A DNA stretch of 9,217 nt from an uncultured Flavobacterium sp. (GTDB lineage Bacteria > Bacteroidota > Bacteroidia > Flavobacteriales > Flavobacteriaceae): NCBI GenBank assembly GCA_945957245.1, contig CAMFLD010000082.1, forward strand, positions 1 to 9,217, read 5' to 3'. A program made the translations under genes and the position numbers. Every line of letters begins with the position of its first letter. The stretch's first letter is position 1. The notes under the pieces are model-generated. The model made no database searches. It was not told where the DNA came from and saw only the letters and a program-made list of their open reading frames with translations. Below are positions 5,595-9,217 of this stretch, piece by piece.

Positions 5595-6308
5595 ATGCAA
5601 ATTATGAGAAAACTGATTCTTATTTCAATAATGATATTGATTGGGCAAAATTTGGCTAATGCACATACATGTGAAAATGAAAATGTAAAATGCCCAATAG
5701 ATGGAAAAAAAGTATCTTTTTGTGTAACAATGAGTATGACCACCTTTGGTTCTTTTAAAGATTTTCAAAAGCAAGGAGCAATTGGGGATCATTATGAAGA
5801 GCTTATAAACACTTGTCCAAAATGCCACTTCTCGGGCTATATTGAGGATTTCAAAACAAAATTTACTGAGGAAGAAAAAATCAAAATCAAAGAATTTCTA
5901 ACAAAATTTGACACTATAAAAATTGATGATGCCCGCCAGTGTTTAATTGCAGCCGAAATCAAAGAATTAATCGACAAAACAAAAAAGGAAATTGCTTTTT
6001 GCTATATAACCGGCTCATATTTGCTTCGGGAAAATGACAAAGAAACTGAATTCAGAAAAGAACTACAGATAAAGGCAAAAGACAATTTAATCTTAGCTTT
6101 ACAAAAAAATGAATATAGTGATAAAACAGTAATTGCAAACATAAATTACTTAATTGCAGAAATGTGTAGAAGGACTGGAAATTTTGATGATGCTGTAAAA
6201 TATTATGATTTAGCAATCAGCGATCCAAATAAAAAAGATTGGGTTGAATCCGTTGCTAAAGAACAAAAGGAATTAGCCTTAAAAAAAGACGAAAATAATA
6301 AAATATAA
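5595..6308 (+). CDS. Exported DUF2225-like protein with TPR-like C-terminus
   Basis: The product is 237 residues from the ATG at 5595, or 234 from the in-frame ATG at 5604, which sits directly on MRKLILI and is equally likely. The signal peptide core is at about residues 5-17, with cleavage probably after ANA (23). The mature N-terminus has cysteines at 26 and 33, then CPKC at 74-77 within YEELINTCPKCHFSGYIEDF, the arrangement of a DUF2225-type zinc-binding region (an early CPxxG followed by a CPxCGYA-like motif). Residues about 110-235 are helical. ANINYLIAEMCRRTGNFDDA onward (181-210) looks like a tetratricopeptide repeat. An exported form of this domain is somewhat unusual, since I associate DUF2225 with cytoplasmic proteins. 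Function unknown. Flanked by degraded repeats on both sides. Confidence 0.82.
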   Translation: MQIMRKLILISIMILIGQNLANAHTCENENVKCPIDGKKVSFCVTMSMTTFGSFKDFQKQGAIGDHYEELINTCPKCHFSGYIEDFKTKFTEEEKIKIKEFLTKFDTIKIDDARQCLIAAEIKELIDKTKKEIAFCYITGSYLLRENDKETEFRKELQIKAKDNLILALQKNEYSDKTVIANINYLIAEMCRRTGNFDDAVKYYDLAISDPNKKDWVESVAKEQKELALKKDENNKI

Positions 6309-6313
6309 ACCCA

Positions 6314-6345
6314 TCTGCTATCAGCATTTATGCGTAAAAGCAGGT
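6314..6345 (+). repeat. Left-half remnant of an attC-like element (I)
   Basis: Six bases after the stop, ATCTGCTATCAGC followed by ATTTATGCGTAAAAGCAGG has the order and spacing of the family left half (CTGCTAACAGCGGTTTTGCGCAATTGCTGG, here given by its parts). The remaining intergenic stretch to 6536, about 190 bases, carries CTCTAACTTGACAA near 6393-6406, similar to the TAACTTG phrase of E and H. I see no right half and no further gene in it. Confidence 0.4.
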
Positions 6346-6536
6346 TCGCCTTGATTGGCCCCCACCCTCAACATTTCTTATTCCTTTTTTTTCTCTAACT
6401 TGACAATAATGTGCCAAACAACTTTATATCATCAGTAATTAGATGAATGAAGGCAAATAACTGAAGTACAGAACAAATTTGACTGGTAATTAAACCCTGT
6501 AGGAATTTAACCGTCTAACGATTTTATAAAAACAAT

Positions 6537-7784
6537 ATGAAATCACTCTTTTACACTATAATTTTGGTTGCGTTCAATTGGCTCTCTACATTCGGACAAA
6601 CTTATACGGGACCAATACCAAAGCCAACAAGCGGTTATGGTACAGACGGAAATTACACCGTAGCGACACAATCTTTTGCTAATCCAAACTTTTCGGGTCA
6701 CGACATTGTAATTTACTATCCTGCAGGTATTACTTCACCCGTTCCTACCATATTCTATAGCCATGCTTTTGGCGGGAACAACCCAAATAACATTTCAGGT
6801 TTCTTGAATTTTGTTGCTAAAAAAGGGTACGCCGTTGTCTTTGTCCCCTACCAAACAACAGGAGTTACCGTTCAGGACCGATACAGCAACCTGTTAAATG
6901 GCTTTATTCAGGCAGCACAAAACTATCCTAACATTATAGACACCACAAAAGTTGGCTTTGTCGGACATTCTTTTGGAGGAGGTGCCTCTTTTGCCAATGC
7001 TTATCATTGTTTTACAACGCTAAACTGGGGGCAGTCGGGACGTTTTATTTTTGCAATGGCACAATGGTATTCCTATAACATTTCACAAGCAGAATTACAA
7101 TCATTTCCCACCGACGTAAAATTATTGACAATCGTTTATGAAGACGATGTTACTAACGATCAACGTATGGCAAACGACATTTTTAATACCATTAATATTC
7201 CTGCATCCGAAAAAGATTATCTGCGTGTAAAATCCGATACTATCAACGGATACACCTACACAGCCGATCACGTTGTTCCAAATAATTCAGCCTTTGACGC
7301 TTTAGATTATTATGCCTATTACAGATTGTTTGATGCAATGTGTGATTACACTTTCAACGGCAGTATGGCGGGAAAAGACGTTGCGTTGGGAAATGGAAGT
7401 GTCAATCAAATTTCAATGCCCGGCGGTTTACACAATCTGGTATATAGCGATGCACCAACATTTGCAAACGCACAAAGTACATATCAATTTCCCTGCAGTT
7501 CTACCGAAAATCCAAGATCAGTCCATTGCGATGAAGCGCTTTCCACTCCGGAGACAATAGCAAACATATCATTTTCAATGTTTCCAAATCCGGCTAAAAC
7601 AATGCTTTATATTGAAACAGACAAAGCAATTTCTCAAATTGATATTTTAAACCAACAAGGACAATTTGTATTAACAACAAACATAAAAAACATCCCAATT
7701 AGTGCATTATCAAGTGGGCTATATTTTGTAAAAATCAATTTTGCAGACCAGAGCTCAAAAGTGGAGAAATTATTAAAAGAATAG
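6537..7784 (+). CDS. T9SS-exported alpha/beta hydrolase
   Basis: The 415-residue product has a signal peptide (core about residues 4-19, cleavage near FGQ at 19-21). It carries an alpha/beta hydrolase domain (about 35-310) of the dienelactone hydrolase / PAF-acetylhydrolase / polyester-hydrolase-like type. Visible elements are the strand DIVIYYPAG (56-64), FYSHAFGG forming the oxyanion region (73-80), the nucleophile elbow GHSFGG with Ser145, a likely acid residue in YEDD (201-204) and a likely catalytic His245 in TADHVVPN. Residues about 343-415 are a type A T9SS sorting domain (SMFPNPAK, IDILNQQGQFV, ISALSSGLYFVKI, terminal KLLKE). It probably cleaves ester bonds outside the cell or at its surface; the substrate is not deducible. 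It is the largest gene here, has visibly more C and G than its neighbours, and its flanking repeats are vestigial, so it may have a separate history. Confidence 0.92.
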   Translation: MKSLFYTIILVAFNWLSTFGQTYTGPIPKPTSGYGTDGNYTVATQSFANPNFSGHDIVIYYPAGITSPVPTIFYSHAFGGNNPNNISGFLNFVAKKGYAVVFVPYQTTGVTVQDRYSNLLNGFIQAAQNYPNIIDTTKVGFVGHSFGGGASFANAYHCFTTLNWGQSGRFIFAMAQWYSYNISQAELQSFPTDVKLLTIVYEDDVTNDQRMANDIFNTINIPASEKDYLRVKSDTINGYTYTADHVVPNNSAFDALDYYAYYRLFDAMCDYTFNGSMAGKDVALGNGSVNQISMPGGLHNLVYSDAPTFANAQSTYQFPCSSTENPRSVHCDEALSTPETIANISFSMFPNPAKTMLYIETDKAISQIDILNQQGQFVLTTNIKNIPISALSSGLYFVKINFADQSSKVEKLLKE

Positions 7785-7872
7785 CTACCCTGGCTATTAT
7801 GCCCGCCTATTTTTAAACTGTACGGGGTTACAAACAGAAAGTTGAGTATATTTGGGAGTTAGCGGCAATTTT
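7785..7872 (+). repeat. Shortened attC-like element J
   Basis: Directly after the stop, GGCTATTATGCCCGCCTATTTTT is a poor left half (read in parts: GCTATTATG, GCCCGCC, TATTTTT). The central section is mostly missing, but the right arm GTTAGCGGCAATTTT (7858-7872) is intact and nearly the same as the arm of element C (GTTAGCGGTAATTTT). It lies 15 bases before the next ATG and pairs 11/15 with the arm after the next gene, all four mismatches being transitions. Confidence 0.5.
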
Positions 7873-7887
7873 ATACATATCCCCAAA

Positions 7888-8589
7888 ATGAAGAAACTAT
7901 TTCAAATAATTTACTTTGTTTTTGCAATTACCATTTGTAGCTGCTCACAAAAAGAGAATTCTAGTAAAAAATTACAATCAAAATTTACACTATCGGAGAA
8001 ATTTACAGATTCGATGTCTATTGGCAATCCTCAAAATAATAAACTCGAATTATTAAAATACGTAAATGAAATTGACAATAAGTCGTATGTGCTCGTAAAA
8101 TTATTTCAAAGAGAAAACAATCATTGGAAACTTACTTTTAAAGACACTGTTAATGCTGATGGTCTTGCTAAAATAGCTCCGGAAATTAAAGATTACAATT
8201 CAGACAAGCTAAATGATTTGAAATTTTGTTCTAAAATTGGCGCAAACCTGGCAAACTCAATGAATGTTGTCCTGATATATTCCGCAAAAACAGAAAGCTT
8301 AAAAAAAATTGGACGGGGCTGGAATCTAACTTATTCAGAAAAATTAAAAATGTTCAGAGAAAAATACAGGGCTTCAACAATTTGGGCAAGTTATTATAAG
8401 ATAGACAAAGATCGTTTAATCAAAACATTTGAAATAGATTTAGGCGCTACTTCCGAATTGGTAAAAGAATATGACGGAAAAGGCAAATTAATAAAAACCC
8501 TTCAAACAAATAGGGACACTATTAATTATGAATTACCGAAAGTTAAACACTGGTTGCGGGAATGGACAATTAAAGAGACGTTGAATTAA
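7888..8589 (+). CDS. Hypothetical lipoprotein
   Basis: The start is taken as the ATG at 7888 (233 residues). The frame stays open upstream to a TTG at 7852, but that start would place twelve residues, including those encoded by the GTTAGCGG arm, before the signal peptide. Residues 4-16 form the hydrophobic core and ICSC gives a lipobox with Cys19 (Cys17 also possible). The mature protein is Lys/Asn-rich. Visible landmarks are NNHWKLTFKDTVNADG (about 78-93), IAPEIKDYNSDKLNDLKFCS (about 95-115, a region with an Asp-rich DYNSDKLNDL pattern reminiscent of repeats where calcium is bound) and a C-terminal EYDGKGKLIKTLQ segment. No confident family assignment. Probably periplasmic or outer-membrane anchored. 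Its unit has clear start-to-end arm complementarity. Confidence 0.82.
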   Translation: MKKLFQIIYFVFAITICSCSQKENSSKKLQSKFTLSEKFTDSMSIGNPQNNKLELLKYVNEIDNKSYVLVKLFQRENNHWKLTFKDTVNADGLAKIAPEIKDYNSDKLNDLKFCSKIGANLANSMNVVLIYSAKTESLKKIGRGWNLTYSEKLKMFREKYRASTIWASYYKIDKDRLIKTFEIDLGATSELVKEYDGKGKLIKTLQTNRDTINYELPKVKHWLREWTIKETLN

Positions 8590-8730
8590 AAACTGCTACT
8601 GACATTAGTTGATCAAAATCAGGGCAAACGGAAGTAATTGACATTAACTTCTATCAAAATGTGGTACATTTGGGCTGACAGTTTTCAAAGCCCTGCCTTC
8701 ATAAGGCTGCAAAACGTTGTACCCCATTTT
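8589..8730 (+). repeat. Divergent attC-like element K
   Basis: The left arm AAAACTGCTACTGAC (8589-8603) overlaps the stop codon by one base. It pairs 11/15 with the arm opening its own unit (7858-7872), but 7/15 with its own right arm GTTGTACCCCATTTT (8716-8730). The interior keeps only traces of the family: GGCAAACGG, ATTAACTTCTATC, and AAGGCTGCAAAAC before GTT. The next ATG is 41 bases after the right arm. Confidence 0.55.
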
Positions 8731-8771
8731 TGAGGACGACCACTCTAAATTCAAACTAACAAAAACAAAAA

Positions 8772-9162
8772 ATGAAAAAAATATTAATCGTTGCAATTTT
8801 ACTGATCTCTTTTTTAAGTTATGGACAAAAAAAATCAAAACTGACAGACGAAGAATATTTTAATAAATATGTTACAGAAAACCTAAACACATTTACTTTT
8901 AATGGACAAAAACCAGTTGGCAGTGGCTGGACAATTTTAGAAAACCTCTTTGCCGAAAATCAATTTGTTGCTTGGGGAGAATATCACAACTCTCCTGTTG
9001 TTTCTCAATTAACATCCTTTGCATTAGAAAGTGCCTCGCACAATGGTTTCAAATTTTGGTGTGTTGAAACAAGCCCTTTTATGGCTTCTGAATTAATGAG
9101 AATTGCAAAAACATCCAACCCAATTGAAACCATACTGAAACTTCCAAGAATTGCTCCAAACT
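8772..9162 (+). CDS. Secreted Ere/Tiki-like protein, 3'-truncated at adapter junction
   Basis: About 130 genuine residues are visible. A signal peptide (core about residues 4-15, probable cleavage near SYG at 16-18) is followed by KSKLTDEEYFNKYV. The recognisable part is NLFAENQFVAWGEYHNSP (58-75) and GFKFWCVETSP (92-102). A Gly-Glu-x-His motif after a hydrophobic strand, then a GFxxxxxE(T/S) strand, is the N-terminal pattern of the erythromycin-esterase-like / ChaN-Tiki superfamily. Such proteins are normally two to three times longer, and resistance or haem binding cannot be inferred here. The frame runs into adapter sequence at 9163, and the apparent TAA at 9171-9173 and the final residues before it come from the adapter, so the true gene continues beyond this contig. 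Confidence 0.8.
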
Positions 9163-9217
9163 CTGTCTCTTAAACACATCTCCGAGCCCACGAGACCGAG
9201 GCTGATCGCGTATGCCG
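9163..9217. other. Illumina Nextera adapter contamination
   Basis: CTGTCTCTTAAACACATCT (9163-9181) differs by one base from the Tn5 mosaic-end sequence used in Nextera libraries (which has T at 9173). It is followed by CCGAGCCCACGAGAC, the Nextera read-2 adapter. Next come CGAGGCTG, which I recognise as the N710 i7 index, and ATCGCGTATGCCG, one base off the standard flow-cell adapter ATCTCGTATGCCG. The order is exactly that of read-through into a sequencing adapter, so this is not genomic DNA. Confidence 0.97.

Larger units (their letters stand above)
575..8730 (+). mobile_element. Putative integron-like gene-cassette array without visible integrase
   Basis: Ten same-strand genes are separated by elements sharing attC-like architecture: an RYYYAAC-type left arm just after each stop, a conserved imperfectly palindromic body, and a GTTRRRY-type right arm shortly before each start. 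Probable unit junctions (at G^TT) lie near 704, 1958, 2585, 3205, 4022, 4709, 7858 and 8716, giving regular units of about 620-1,250 bp where both junctions are clear. Arms at the two ends of a unit pair better than arms of one linear repeat. No integrase gene or attI-like site is in the window, so this is either an interior part of an array or an integrase-less cluster. The elements between 5,450 and 7,850 are degraded, so array membership is doubtful there. Confidence 0.55.

Noticed and set aside
5625..5828. Minus-strand ORF of 67 codons
   Set aside because: Antisense to the DUF2225-like gene; its hydrophobic tail is the reverse of A/T-rich signal-peptide codons.
7312..7560. + strand ORF of 82 codons in another frame
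   Set aside because: Inside the alpha/beta hydrolase gene, whose own frame has clear motifs on both sides; this one is an overlap artefact.
7852..7887. TTG start for the lipoprotein at 7888
   Set aside because: It would translate the GTTAGCGG repeat arm and place twelve residues before a normal lipoprotein signal that begins with MKK at 7888.
8644..8838. Minus-strand ORF of 64 codons across element K and the last gene
   Set aside because: It overlaps a repeat and the signal-peptide region of the last gene; no family resemblance and no conserved start context.
8772..9162. Macrolide resistance gene (erythromycin esterase)
   Set aside because: Only the N-terminal 130 residues are visible, and the GExH motif is shared by a wide superfamily; resistance cannot be claimed.

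Overview
The window is AT-rich DNA from a member of the Bacteroidota, most likely a Flavobacteriales or Chitinophagales relative. The evidence is two type IX secretion C-terminal sorting domains (after 5,220 and 7,570), many short lipoprotein or signal-peptide genes, A-rich leaders without clear Shine-Dalgarno sequences, and TAtCTTtA-type promoter-like blocks. It holds twelve protein genes, all on the + strand. The first is cut by the left edge and the last by the right edge. No RNA gene, CRISPR array, transposase or integrase was seen.

From 1 to about 5,450 the layout is strikingly regular. One small gene (in one case two) is followed, within 0-10 bases of its stop, by a GC-richer, partly palindromic element of about 140-190 bp. 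That element ends 20-45 bases before the next start codon. Elements at 575-717, 1822-1972, 2451-2599, 3038-3219, 3850-4036 and 4547-4723 share a 5' half (AACAGCGGTTTTGCGCAAT, then TGCTGG), a TATCTTWRCAG block in most copies, and a 3' half (GCTGGCATCGC, then AAGCTGCGGCACGTTA). This is the geometry of integron attC sites. The key support is that the 15-base arm after each stop codon is complementary to the arm at the start of the same gene unit (10-13 of 15 matches in four units here), and not to the arm at the other end of the same linear repeat (6-8 of 15). That is what insertion of circular gene cassettes at G^TT leaves behind. From 5,450 to 7,860 the elements are half-length or vestigial and the genes are larger. 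One more unit with the same complementarity rule (11/15) lies at 7,858-8,603.

The genes are functionally unrelated, as expected of a cassette array: an unknown protein (2-568), a membrane-anchored unknown (748), a secreted lipocalin-like protein (1432), an Imm51-like lipoprotein (1994), a DUF2251-like protein (2613), a CpXC zinc-binding-type protein (3237), an unknown lipoprotein (4041), a META-domain protein with a T9SS tail (4749), a DUF2225-like exported protein with a TPR-like end (5595), a T9SS-exported alpha/beta hydrolase (6537), an unknown lipoprotein (7888) and a truncated Ere/Tiki-like secreted protein (8772). Nine of the eleven visible N-termini carry export or membrane signals.

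The last 55 bases (9163-9217) are not genomic. They read as an Illumina Nextera transposase adapter plus index and flow-cell adapter sequence, so the last gene's apparent stop codon is artificial and the contig ends inside that gene.
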